DNA from: an uncultured Fidelibacterota bacterium
Lineage (GTDB): Bacteria; Fidelibacterota; Marinisomatia; SCGC-AAA003-L08; D37C17
DNA: 26,736 nucleotides
Assembly (NCBI GenBank): GCA_913049525.1
Contig: CAJWYZ010000003.1
Coordinates: 1 to 26,736 of the forward strand
Direction of reading: 5' to 3'
Below, piece by piece: positions 8,003 to 16,417 of the stretch. The notes under the pieces were generated by a model. It saw only the letters and a list, made by a program, of their open reading frames with translations. It had not been told where the DNA came from and made no database searches. A program made the position numbers and the translations under genes. How positions within the stretch are numbered: the first letter of the stretch is position 1; each line of letters opens with the position of its first letter.

Positions 8003-8974
8003 GTGCAAATTGGAAATTTAAAGATATTAAACCCCTTATTTCTTGCGCCTATGGCAGGGATAACCGATCATCCCTTTCGTATACTCTGCCGGGAAATGGG
8101 TGCTGGTGTTGTATTTACTGAATTTGTGAGTGCAAATGGAATAATTCGTGAAAATATGAAAACATTGGAATTAATGAAATTCACCGATAATGAACGCCCT
8201 ATTGGAATTCAATTATTTGGAGAAACTCCGGAAATTGTGGGGAATTCAGCTAAAATGGTATACGATATGTTGAAGCCAGACATAATTGATATTAATTATG
8301 GATGTCCCGTTCCAAAGGTTACCAAGAAAGGAGCTGGCTCTGCAGCCTTAAAGGATCTCTGTCTCATGGATGACATTACTCAAGCTGTTGTAGAGGCAGT
8401 ACCAGAAATACCCGTAACAGTTAAAATGAGGGCTGGATGGGATCAAGACAATCTGGTTTCTACCGAAGCAGGGGTACGCATGGAGAAGATTGGCGTAGGG
8501 GCAATTACTCTCCATCCCCGTACTACCAAACAACAATTCAGCGGCATGTCTAATTGGAGCCTCATTAAGGAATTGAAAGAGGCGGTAAATATTCCGGTAA
8601 TTGGAAATGGTGATGTGAATTCATTGGAGGATTATAATAAATTGCTAAATGAAACAGGCTGTGATGGAGTTATGATTGGCAGGGCCGCCCTAGGAAAGCC
8701 GTGGATATTCAATTCTCTGAAAACGAATACTTCTGCAGATGCAGTTATAAATCCTGACTTATCTCAAATAATTAACATTGCCCAGAGACATTTTTTAATG
8801 TTAACTGAATATTATAATAATTCCCTAAGTGTCAATTTATCGAAAAAGCATTTTAATTATTATTTCAAAGGATTTAATGGAGCTTCAAATTGGAGAAAGC
8901 AATTTATGAACATAAAAAATACAGATGAAATATTTTCTCTCTTGAATCAGATGACAAAAGAACTAATTAATTAG
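8003..8974 (+). CDS. dusB: tRNA-dihydrouridine synthase, DusB-like
   Basis: This flavin enzyme reduces uridines in the tRNA D-loop to dihydrouridine with NADPH. It has 323 residues, normal for the DusB type. The FMN-binding TIM barrel is marked by PMAGITDHPFR at 16-26, DINYGCPVPKVTKKGAG with catalytic Cys101, VKMRAGW, TLHPRTTKQQFSG, IPVIGNGDV, and GVMIGRAALGKPWIF (phosphate binding). A helical C-terminal domain covers the last 80 residues. The start is GTG at 8003. It is the only usual start codon before the conserved PLFLAPMAG, because an in-frame TAG lies at 7970-7972. No Shine-Dalgarno is seen. The gene is transcribed alone and overlaps the GGDEF gene tail to tail by 8 bases. DusB versus other Dus subfamilies is a likely rather than proven call. 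Confidence 0.93.
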   Translation: MQIGNLKILNPLFLAPMAGITDHPFRILCREMGAGVVFTEFVSANGIIRENMKTLELMKFTDNERPIGIQLFGETPEIVGNSAKMVYDMLKPDIIDINYGCPVPKVTKKGAGSAALKDLCLMDDITQAVVEAVPEIPVTVKMRAGWDQDNLVSTEAGVRMEKIGVGAITLHPRTTKQQFSGMSNWSLIKELKEAVNIPVIGNGDVNSLEDYNKLLNETGCDGVMIGRAALGKPWIFNSLKTNTSADAVINPDLSQIINIAQRHFLMLTEYYNNSLSVNLSKKHFNYYFKGFNGASNWRKQFMNIKNTDEIFSLLNQMTKELIN

Positions 8975-9875
8975 AATTAAAAATTGCATATTGATTCTTC
9001 CCAGATTCTTTTGCAGAGTACATAGCTTTATCGGCATTGTTTATTAACGTTTCGATACTATCTCCATCTTGAGGATAAATACTAATACCAATACTTGTTT
9101 TTGGGGAAACCATTTTATCTTTAATTGCTATAGCACTTTTATTTGAATCAAGAATCCTTTCAGCCAACTTCACTGCATCTTTAATATTACTAATTCTAGG
9201 CATTAGAATTGTAAATTCATCACCCCCTCTTCTTGATACGGTATCAGATTTTCGAGCGCAATTTATGAATCTTTTTGAAATTGTTTTCAGCATTACATCT
9301 CCTGCATCATGCCCTAATGTGTCATTTAATTCTTTAAATTCATCTAAGTCTATAAAAATTATTGCCATACCCTCTTGTGACCTTTTCGCCTGATTTAAAG
9401 CAATTTCTGACCTATCTAAAAATAATGTACGATTTGGAATTTCCGTTAATGAATCAAAATATGCCTGATGTTTTAAATTTTCCTCATTTTGCTTTAACTC
9501 AGTAATATCGCGAATTACTACTGTATAAATAAAATTATTATTTAATAATTTACTTGAGATATTTATCTCAATTGGAAAAGCAGAGTTATCTTTATGGATG
9601 CCTTTAAATTCTGCTGGAGATAATGAATTATTAGATTGTATATATAGGGAAAAAGATTCTTGATCGGCACTGTGGATTAAGGCAGAGAAATTTGTGTTGA
9701 TTAATTCAATTGATGTATAGCCAAATATGTTTAATGCTTCTTCGTTTATAAACTCTATATTATTTTTAGAATCAAGGGTGATAATCCCAATTCCGGCAAA
9801 AGTAAATATATCTTTAAAATATGCATTTACTGTATCAGAATCTCTATTTTTATCAAGATTTTCTATATTATTCAT
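8967..9875 (-). CDS. PAS-GGDEF diguanylate cyclase
   Basis: The 302-residue cytosolic protein has no signal peptide or membrane segment. A PAS sensor domain lies at about 15-127 (ends VVIRDITELK, the typical PAS-to-linker exit). A short helix follows, then a GGDEF domain at about 137-300 beginning DSLTEIPNRTLFLDR. The catalytic GGDEF is intact at 217-221, and FIDLDEFK supplies the metal Asp. An allosteric I-site R208-K-S-D211 sits exactly five residues before GGDEF, so a c-di-GMP-making enzyme with product inhibition is expected. The PAS ligand is unknown. The gene is last in the ftcD-mutL run; its ATG overlaps the previous stop by one base (TAATG), and its end overlaps dusB. No EAL or PilZ partner is in the window. 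Confidence 0.93.
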   Translation of the reverse strand: MNNIENLDKNRDSDTVNAYFKDIFTFAGIGIITLDSKNNIEFINEEALNIFGYTSIELINTNFSALIHSADQESFSLYIQSNNSLSPAEFKGIHKDNSAFPIEINISSKLLNNNFIYTVVIRDITELKQNEENLKHQAYFDSLTEIPNRTLFLDRSEIALNQAKRSQEGMAIIFIDLDEFKELNDTLGHDAGDVMLKTISKRFINCARKSDTVSRRGGDEFTILMPRISNIKDAVKLAERILDSNKSAIAIKDKMVSPKTSIGISIYPQDGDSIETLINNADKAMYSAKESGKNQYAIFNSN

Positions 9876-10588
9876 TAATCATTTCTTCTTCTTTTTTTAA
9901 GTGTTCGTAAAGTTATATAAATTAATGTGTTCCCCAAAAATATCCCTTTCCATGCATTTGAAATAATTGGAGTGATGTTTAAATTATAATTTCTAAAAGC
10001 TAATAATAGAGTGAAAATGACAAAAACACCATAAATTCCGGAATATTCTCCTTCTAATACCTTTCTAAAAGAAAATATTGATTTGGTTGGAGTATAAGAC
10101 GTAATATTGGGAATAAAAGCAGGGGTTTTAGATGACCAATTTTCGTATTCACTTCCAAACTTGGAAATCAAAAATGTTTCTTCGGCGTACATAATACGTT
10201 CATAATAAATCCAGAAAGATAATATAAAAATAATGATGCTATAAATATTCCCAGTAAATATGAAGGGGCCTAAAAAAATTAAAAAATTACCTAAGTACAG
10301 AGGATGTCGAACTATTGAATAAATTCCAGTTTGATTCAATGAAGTAGCCTTCTGCTGTTTTGTATTTCTTCCAGAAGTTCCCGTAGGCACAAATGCAACT
10401 GTAATAATACGAATGCACTCTCCTAGCAATGAAGTACTCAATCCTACATAAAATAGTAAATTAAATGATATCCCCACCGGAGTAAATAAAGAATAAAATA
10501 ATAATGGTAGAATTATTAGCGGTAAGTAGCTGCGGTGTTTAAATAACCAATTTCCAGAAATTGCAAATTCATTTTTCAGAGACATCAT
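9875..10588 (-). CDS. Isoprenylcysteine carboxyl methyltransferase-like (ICMT/PEMT family) membrane protein
   Basis: The 237-residue protein has four to six membrane segments (about 21-37, 43-60, 98-112, 115-130, and two weaker ones in 180-225). It carries the ICMT/PEMT SAM-binding core: RHPLYLG at 94-100, YAEETFL at 134-140, and FGSEYENW at 144-151. Bacterial members methylate small lipids, lipid phosphates or isoprenoid-linked substrates, and the substrate here cannot be read from the sequence. The C-terminal extension after residue 165 (about 70 residues with hydrophobic segments and an RRRR-like basic end) is longer than in minimal family members. Two adjacent ATG codons (10586-10588 and 10583-10585) are possible starts. 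The gene overlaps the DUF502 gene by 20 bases and the GGDEF gene by one base. Confidence 0.75.
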   Translation of the reverse strand: MMSLKNEFAISGNWLFKHRSYLPLIILPLLFYSLFTPVGISFNLLFYVGLSTSLLGECIRIITVAFVPTGTSGRNTKQQKATSLNQTGIYSIVRHPLYLGNFLIFLGPFIFTGNIYSIIIFILSFWIYYERIMYAEETFLISKFGSEYENWSSKTPAFIPNITSYTPTKSIFSFRKVLEGEYSGIYGVFVIFTLLLAFRNYNLNITPIISNAWKGIFLGNTLIYITLRTLKKRRRND

Positions 10589-11195
10589 TCAACTCCAAAA
10601 TATTTTTATTAGGCGCCAACATACCACCTGAAATAATTATTTTAAGACCTTCTTCAATTGACATATTAGTTTCATGAGCGTCTTTTTGGGGTACATATAA
10701 CATATATCCAGAAGTAGGGTTGGGGGTTGTGGGAACAAAAATATGATAATAGGCATCCCCTTTCTCATTTGTCGATTCACCTGTCACCATTGTTAATGTC
10801 CAAATACCTTTTCTTGGGTATTCAATAAATACTACTTTTTTAAATGCTTGCCTATCAGGGCCAGATAAGCTGGTAGTTATTTGTTTTATAGTACGATATA
10901 CTGAGTTAACTATTGGAATTCTAGAGAGCATATTTTCAAGCCATGCATACAACCTCTTCCCCAATACGTTTGATACCAATATACCTATCAAATAAATAAA
11001 TAATAAGGTTAGAATAAAGCCGGCTATTTGCGGCACATAAAGCGGCACTTTATCAGCGAAAATAAATTCGACAATAGATGCGCCTGGTCTGGAAAAGAAA
11101 TGAAATAATTTTACGACAATCCAATAAGTCGCAGTCAAAGGAAGTATTGATATCAATCCAGTTAAAATATAATATTTAGTACTTTTTCTAGCCAT
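10569..11195 (-). CDS. DUF502 family membrane protein
   Basis: The 208-residue protein has two membrane segments (about 9-32 and 56-80) near the N-terminus. A soluble domain of about 120 residues follows, with the family pattern RIPIVNSVYRTIKQ, then VFIEYPRKGIWTLTMVTG, then FVPTTPNPTSGYMLYVP. This matches DUF502 (COG2928), a widespread family of unknown biochemical role that is predicted to be in the inner membrane. It lies 24 bases after mutL and overlaps the methyltransferase-like gene by 20 bases. No specific function should be inferred from that context. Confidence 0.85.
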   Translation of the reverse strand: MARKSTKYYILTGLISILPLTATYWIVVKLFHFFSRPGASIVEFIFADKVPLYVPQIAGFILTLLFIYLIGILVSNVLGKRLYAWLENMLSRIPIVNSVYRTIKQITTSLSGPDRQAFKKVVFIEYPRKGIWTLTMVTGESTNEKGDAYYHIFVPTTPNPTSGYMLYVPQKDAHETNMSIEEGLKIIISGGMLAPNKNILELNDVSEK

Positions 11196-11219
11196 TGTTA
11201 ATTATACTTATTATTGATT

Positions 11220-13019
11220 TTAAGTATTCCTTTCAAATCGTTGATCTAATTCATTGATAGACAAGTTAATAATTATTGGCCTCCCATGAGGACAATAATA
11301 AGGGTGATCTGTAGAAAATAGGCGATCAACAAGGTGTATTCTCTCTTCTGGATTTAGCTGGTCTCCTGCTTTTACAGCCGATTTGCATGCATAGATAGCA
11401 GCAATTTGATCAATAAATGAAGGGTCTATCTTCTTAACAGATATGTATTGATCAATAATTTCTCTGATAATTTGGCTCTCATTACCCCAGTTAATATCAG
11501 GAGGAATTTCATCAATGATGATTGTATTTTCACCAAATTCTCGAAAACGGAAACCAATTTTATTTAGATAATGAGTAATTTCTAAAAGGCTTTCATATTC
11601 CTCAGGTTGTAGTTTTAATGATTGAGGAAAAAGTACAGTTTGGGATGGAAAACCCTGCCCTTCTATAGCTTTTTTGGCCTCTTCAAATAATACTCTCTCA
11701 TGAGCAACATGCTGATCAATTATGACAATACCACTTTTTATTTCAGTTATAAGATATTTTTTATGAATTTGCCAAATATGATTTGACACAGGTTGCAATT
11801 CTTCATTGGGCATTTTAATATCATCTAACGTTGACTCCATACGGAGATGGGCGCGTTGAATTTGGGGATCACTTTTGTCAATGAGACCATTAAATTCGGA
11901 ATCAATACGCTTATGAGGAGCCTGCTCAAATTGAGCAATTGAACCAGAGGGTGCTTTTTCTAAATGTAATGGTTCGGTTTCTTTAGAAGAATGAGCTGGG
12001 AAATGTTGATAAGAATTATAATCGGGTATTACTTTAAGTATATCTTGTAGAACACTTGTGATCGAGGTTTTAATTACATGATATATTTGCCATTCATTTA
12101 TAAAACGTACCTCAAGTTTTGCAGGATGAACATTCACATCGAAAAGTTCCGGTGGCATCTCTAAAAATAATACAAAAAACGGAAATTCTCCACGCTGAAT
12201 AAGTGATTGATAGGCAGAATATATTGATGAATTTAAAAGACGATTTTTTATAAATCTACCATTTAAAAATATATATTGTTCTCCTTGCCTTTTCTTTATA
12301 AGAGATAAATTCCCTGTAAATCCTTTTACTGTATAAGGATCTTTTGTTAATTCCACGGGGAGAATTCCATTTTTGAAATTGGAACCATAAATTGCATTTA
12401 TTCTTTCAGATAATTCCTGTACTGGAACATCATATACAATTTTGTCATTTGACATCATTTTAAATGCGACTTCAGGTCTAGAAAGCATAAAACGACGCAT
12501 CATCGAATTAATAACAGCCTGTTCTGTTGCAGGTTTTTTTAAAAATTTTCTTCTAGCTGGAGTATTATAGAATAAGTTTTGAACTTTACAAGTTGTGCCA
12601 ATTAATGCTGCAGAGGGTTTAAAAGATTTCTCTTCACTTCCATGAATTCGAATTTCATTTCCCTTAGAATCGATTTCTGCCGATATTGCTGTAAACATTG
12701 AAACAGATGCTATACTTGGCAGAGCTTCACCGCGAAATCCAAGCGTTGAGATTGAATTTAAATCTTCTAATTCATGTATTTTACTGGTTGCATGTCTTGT
12801 AAATGCCAGCTTTAAATCTTCCTTGCTCATACCGCATCCATTATCAGAAACTTGAATGAGATCATGGCCGCCATTTATAATATGAACATCAATATTGCTT
12901 GCTCCTGAATCAAGGGAATTTTCAATTAGTTCTTTTAAAACCGATGCAGGTCTATCAATAACTTCGCCTGCTGCAATTTGATCGACTAGAGAAGATTCTA
13001 AATGGTGAATTTTATTCAT
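11220..13019 (-). CDS. mutL: DNA mismatch repair protein MutL (endonuclease type)
   Basis: MutL couples mismatch recognition by MutS to strand incision and removal. The 599-residue protein has the GHKL ATPase domain at about 1-330: Glu33 and Asn34 in LIENSLDSGA, DNGCGM at 59-64, GFRGEA at 94-99, and the Lys of VHPAKLEVRF at 297-306. A variable linker (about 330-405) precedes the C-terminal dimerisation domain. The endonuclease signature DQHVAHERVLFE is at 435-446, matching DQHA(X)2E(X)4E with Val for Ala. The accessory metal motifs ACKSAVKAG (544-552) and CPHGRP (576-581) are also present. This predicts a nicking MutL used where there is no MutH/Dam system. The start ATG at 13019 overlaps ftcD by 8 bases. 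MutS is not in the window. Confidence 0.97.
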   Translation of the reverse strand: MNKIHHLESSLVDQIAAGEVIDRPASVLKELIENSLDSGASNIDVHIINGGHDLIQVSDNGCGMSKEDLKLAFTRHATSKIHELEDLNSISTLGFRGEALPSIASVSMFTAISAEIDSKGNEIRIHGSEEKSFKPSAALIGTTCKVQNLFYNTPARRKFLKKPATEQAVINSMMRRFMLSRPEVAFKMMSNDKIVYDVPVQELSERINAIYGSNFKNGILPVELTKDPYTVKGFTGNLSLIKKRQGEQYIFLNGRFIKNRLLNSSIYSAYQSLIQRGEFPFFVLFLEMPPELFDVNVHPAKLEVRFINEWQIYHVIKTSITSVLQDILKVIPDYNSYQHFPAHSSKETEPLHLEKAPSGSIAQFEQAPHKRIDSEFNGLIDKSDPQIQRAHLRMESTLDDIKMPNEELQPVSNHIWQIHKKYLITEIKSGIVIIDQHVAHERVLFEEAKKAIEGQGFPSQTVLFPQSLKLQPEEYESLLEITHYLNKIGFRFREFGENTIIIDEIPPDINWGNESQIIREIIDQYISVKKIDPSFIDQIAAIYACKSAVKAGDQLNPEERIHLVDRLFSTDHPYYCPHGRPIIINLSINELDQRFERNT

Positions 13020-14688
13020 CAGTTAATTTATGTCCAACTGTTTTACGGATTTCAATTAATAAGTCGCTTACTTCTTTTAAAACGATTTCTGTATCTTTCT
13101 CAATCTTTTCACAAAAAAGTTTATCATTAATATCTTTAAGGTTTATGCGCACATTTAGAGCTGCGCCTCTTGCCCCTGCGTTAGCCATTTCTCCACTCAC
13201 TCCAGCATCTGAAATTGAATTAGGATTTCCATATTTAGCAGCTTCTAATGACAAATCCATGATTTTACGACAATACTGCAATGTTTTAAACGGAACTTTT
13301 GTTGCTTCCTTCATGGTACGATCTATGGCAGAGTTTCTATCTTTTATCTGTTGTTCAGATTTATTTGGCAATTTAAATGCTTCCATAACCATTTTAAATG
13401 ATTCAGTATCTGCATCTACTAATTGAATTAATTCATCTTTTAATTTTTGACTATCGTCAGCAAGTTTACTCATTTGTTTAAACAGTGGTTCCCATTTCTT
13501 TTTACCAAATGTTAGATTCGCAACCATTGCCGATAATGATGCACCCAGCGCACCTGCCAATGCTGAAACACTACCGCCTCCGGGAGCAGGGCTGTCTGAA
13601 GATAATTCATCAGAAAAATTACATAGGGTCATTGTAGCTAATTCTTCAGATTGTTTTCCAATTCTGTATTCAATTATTTTTTCATTGGGATCAAATGGTG
13701 CTAAATCGTCTAGTCCCATTGATTTAATTGCAATATGAATTATATCTTTTATTGGAATCCCTGTTGAGCGCTTCTGTTTTGTGAGGTAATATTTCCCGGA
13801 AGTGATCATAGATTCAAGTGGAATTAATCCCACAAGTTCACTTCCTGATACTCGTACTCCCCTCTTTCTTGCCTGCTTTCGCGTTTCTTCAAAGGCAATA
13901 TGTGGAGGAGTTTCATTAAAATTTGTAAGATTCATGGACACCTGCGCCAATCCATATTCATCAATATACCACCCTACAGCTTTACATGATTTCAAAATAC
14001 CAGGGGATTTTATGGGAATACCATTTTTATCACGAACAAATTTACCATACTCATCACGTTTATTTCGCCCCTGTTCACGAATATCAAGGGAAATATCAGT
14101 AGCAATCTTTTTATCCTTTGTATTAAGGTTTATATTATAAGCGATAAGAAAATTTCGAGCACCAATTGCAGTAACTCCAGCTGATACATGAGGCTTTCCG
14201 GGGCCATAATCAGGTTTCCATTCGGGTAATTGTAACTTTTCTGTCATTTCCTCAAATTCTCCACTGCGAATACTTGCCAAATTTATGCGATCATTATTTG
14301 CAGCTGAACATTCATATAGGAAAACAGGAATCTTAAGTTGTTCTCCTACTCGTTTTGCCAGCTGTTTCGAATATTTCACACAATCATCCATTGTGGTTCC
14401 AGAAATGGGTACAAAAGGACATACATCAGTTGCGCCCATACGAGCATGAGCTCCGCTATGTTTCTGCATATCAATAAGTTCGGATCCCCTTTTTATACCA
14501 AGAAATGCTGACTCAATTACTGATTCAGGGTCTCCCACTATAGTAACTACGGTTCGATTAGTATCTGCACCGGGATCAACATCTAAAAGTGTGATGCCGG
14601 AAACTGATTCCATAGTATCAGTGATTTCTTTTATTAAATCAAGATCTCGTCCTTCACTAAAATTAGGTACACATTCAATAATTTTCAT
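13012..14688 (-). CDS. ftcD: Bifunctional glutamate formimidoyltransferase / formimidoyl-THF cyclodeaminase
   Basis: This enzyme moves the formimino group from formiminoglutamate (histidine breakdown) to THF, then deaminates it to 5,10-methenyl-THF. The 558-residue protein is a fusion. The transferase N-terminal part (about 1-180) begins MKIIECVPNFSEGRD and includes HSGAHARMGATDVCPFVP with the catalytic His. The transferase C-terminal part covers about 181-310. The cyclodeaminase helical domain, from about 350, begins LSSDSPAPGGGSVSALAGALGASL and contains the folate-binding glycines. The full fusion resembles the vertebrate enzyme; many bacteria carry the halves separately or lack one. It is first in the run, 136 bases after the M50 gene, and overlaps mutL by 8 bases. 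No hut genes are in the window, so a role in general folate one-carbon supply rather than histidine use is also possible. Confidence 0.95.
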   Translation of the reverse strand: MKIIECVPNFSEGRDLDLIKEITDTMESVSGITLLDVDPGADTNRTVVTIVGDPESVIESAFLGIKRGSELIDMQKHSGAHARMGATDVCPFVPISGTTMDDCVKYSKQLAKRVGEQLKIPVFLYECSAANNDRINLASIRSGEFEEMTEKLQLPEWKPDYGPGKPHVSAGVTAIGARNFLIAYNINLNTKDKKIATDISLDIREQGRNKRDEYGKFVRDKNGIPIKSPGILKSCKAVGWYIDEYGLAQVSMNLTNFNETPPHIAFEETRKQARKRGVRVSGSELVGLIPLESMITSGKYYLTKQKRSTGIPIKDIIHIAIKSMGLDDLAPFDPNEKIIEYRIGKQSEELATMTLCNFSDELSSDSPAPGGGSVSALAGALGASLSAMVANLTFGKKKWEPLFKQMSKLADDSQKLKDELIQLVDADTESFKMVMEAFKLPNKSEQQIKDRNSAIDRTMKEATKVPFKTLQYCRKIMDLSLEAAKYGNPNSISDAGVSGEMANAGARGAALNVRINLKDINDKLFCEKIEKDTEIVLKEVSDLLIEIRKTVGHKLTDE

Positions 14689-14824
14689 TACAACCTTTAA
14701 TAATTAGATAAATTATACATTAAAAATATGAGCATGATTAATAATAGTATATTCCTAGAGAGTTTAACTAAACTGCTATTTTTGCGCCAACATTGATGTC
14801 GTAAAAATTTAATTTTCAATTGCC
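14689..14824 (-). promoter_or_regulatory. Probable promoter region of the ftcD-mutL run
   Basis: This 136-base gap is the longest in the window and is strongly AT-rich. On the minus strand a perfect TATAAT lies at 14712-14717, which would give a leader of about 20 bases before the ftcD ATG at 14688. The matching -35 is weak (TAATCA or TTAATC at 17-18 bases). An interrupted dyad AGTTTA-AC-TAAACT at 14761-14774 sits upstream and could be a regulator site. I see no T-run hairpin that would end the upstream efp-to-M50 run. Confidence 0.4.
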
Positions 14825-15463
14825 TTAAAAAGTTATGCCTGTAAATAGATACATGAATGTTTTAACAAATGGCATCATAATAAACCCTAAAATTGAAAAA
14901 GGCGTTACCATACCGATTAGGATCAGACCCATTAAAATCTTTGGTCCATAGAATTGAAGCTTCCAAGCCAATTCAGGATTATTTTTGGAAATCATATTGC
15001 CAAATATTTGGGAACCGTCTAAAGGCGCAACAGGAATCAAATTGAATATTGCCAAAGATATATTTATAAATACAAAGAAATAGAGGATTTGAATAAATAT
15101 TTCACTTTGCATGATGCCAGTCATATTAACAAATCTCATTATCAATCCTCCAATAAATGCTAATATTAAATTAGATGCTGGGCCAGCAAATGCCACTTTC
15201 ATCATATCTTCTCGAGGGTTGGAAAAGTTTACAGGATTCACAGGAACCGGCTTTGCCCAGCCAAATCCTACAAATAATATCATCAAAGAGCCAATGGGAT
15301 CTAAATGCGCTATGGGATTCAGGGTTAAACGTCCATTTTGGGCAGCGGTATGATCGCCTAAATGATATGCCATATATCCATGGGAGAATTCATGAAAACA
15401 AAGTGAAAATATCAAAATAGGAAGTAATATTATTAATACTTCCATTGGTAAACGTAAAAGCAT
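14825..15463 (-). CDS. M50 family site-2-type zinc metalloprotease
   Basis: The 212-residue polytopic membrane protein contains the S2P active site inside the membrane. HEFSH (His24, Glu25, His28) lies in the first helix region, with the third zinc ligand Asp149 in NLIPVAPLDGSQIF. Other family marks are NPIAHLDPIGS at 49-59 and AGPASNLILAF at 93-103. Five to six helices are predicted. There is no PDZ domain, so it belongs to the compact M50B/SpoIVFB-like group of intramembrane proteases. Its natural substrate is unknown and no anti-sigma factor gene lies near. The start ATG at 15463 abuts the xerC/D stop. The second Met (codon 7) is an equally good start. Confidence 0.9.
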   Translation of the reverse strand: MLLRLPMEVLIILLPILIFSLCFHEFSHGYMAYHLGDHTAAQNGRLTLNPIAHLDPIGSLMILFVGFGWAKPVPVNPVNFSNPREDMMKVAFAGPASNLILAFIGGLIMRFVNMTGIMQSEIFIQILYFFVFINISLAIFNLIPVAPLDGSQIFGNMISKNNPELAWKLQFYGPKILMGLILIGMVTPFSILGFIMMPFVKTFMYLFTGITF

Positions 15464-16417
15464 TTAGCTCCTTGGATGAAATTCTTTATGAATTTCTTTT
15501 AAATAAATTTTATCAATATTCGTATAGATCTGGGTGGTTGTTATATCCGAATGTCCAAGCATTTCCTGAACGGATCGTAAATCAGCACCCCCTTCTAATA
15601 AATGAGTAGCAAAACTATGTCGCAACACATGTGGGCTGACTTTTTTTGTAATCCCGGCTCTAAGAGTATTTTCATGAAGAATATTCCAAATTGACATTCG
15701 GGTCAGCTTTCCTCCCCTATGGTTTAGAAATAATATTCCCTGACTTTTGCCTTTTCTAGAATTAGAAGGTCTTAATTCTTTAAGGTAAAGTGTTAGAAAA
15801 GACAATGCTATTTTGCCAATGGGAACTATTCTTTCCTTTCTACCTTTGCCAAAAACGCGAATCAACCCGTCATCCATCATGAGGTTCTTCAGCTTTAAAT
15901 CAACCAATTCAGTGACTCTTATACCGGAAGCATAAAGCAGGCTAAGTATGGCTTGGTCTCTGAGGGCATATTTTTTAGTTAAATCAACTGCCTGAATAAT
16001 CTTGTCAACTTCCTCAACTAATAATGTCGTTGGAATCTTTCGAGTTAACCGTGGCGGCATCAATAATTCCGATGGGTCATTTTTAGTGATTTTTAATTGG
16101 CACAGATATTGGTGAAATCCACGAATAGTTGAAAAAAGTCTATGAATAGTTGATGATTTTTTAAAATCACTCTTTGTATCCATTGTCCCTGCATTATTTA
16201 AATCTTTTACAAAATTTTCAATATGAGATGCTTTAATTGAATTAATTGAAGTGAGATGCAATTCAGAGAACAAAAAATGGGTATATTTTTTCAAATCAAG
16301 ATTATATGCATAGAGGGTATTATTCGATAATCTCCGTTCAAATTGCAAGTGCGATAAATATTCAGTAGCCAATTCCCATAATGGATTATTCCTTTCAATT
16401 GCAGGTTCATTAATCAT
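15464..16417 (-). CDS. Tyrosine recombinase XerC/XerD
   Basis: The enzyme resolves chromosome dimers at dif during division. The 317-residue protein has an N-terminal core-binding helical domain (about 15-115). The C-terminal catalytic domain has all six active-site residues: Arg167 (ASGIRVTEL), Lys191 (GKGRKERIVP), His263 and Arg266 (SPHVLRHSFATHLL), His289 (LGHSDITTTQ) and Tyr298 (IYTN). The length is slightly above the usual 295-305 because of insertions near 80-88 and 215-226. It is clearly of the housekeeping Xer type rather than a phage integrase, because it sits inside a metabolic operon with no att site or phage genes. XerC versus XerD cannot be settled here. Its ATG overlaps the pcrB stop (ATGA). 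Confidence 0.93.
   Translation of the reverse strand: MINEPAIERNNPLWELATEYLSHLQFERRLSNNTLYAYNLDLKKYTHFLFSELHLTSINSIKASHIENFVKDLNNAGTMDTKSDFKKSSTIHRLFSTIRGFHQYLCQLKITKNDPSELLMPPRLTRKIPTTLLVEEVDKIIQAVDLTKKYALRDQAILSLLYASGIRVTELVDLKLKNLMMDDGLIRVFGKGRKERIVPIGKIALSFLTLYLKELRPSNSRKGKSQGILFLNHRGGKLTRMSIWNILHENTLRAGITKKVSPHVLRHSFATHLLEGGADLRSVQEMLGHSDITTTQIYTNIDKIYLKEIHKEFHPRS

Noticed and set aside
13802..14140. Plus-strand open frame of 112 codons over ftcD
   Set aside because: It is antisense to a well-supported enzyme gene and has low-complexity, unrecognised translation.
14776..14824. Hairpin terminator after the M50 gene
   Set aside because: A weak five-base stem (CGACA/TGTTG) exists but no T-run follows it on the transcribed strand.
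15464..16417. Mobile-element integrase
   Set aside because: All features match housekeeping XerC/D; there is no att duplication, cargo or phage gene nearby and it lies within a metabolic operon.
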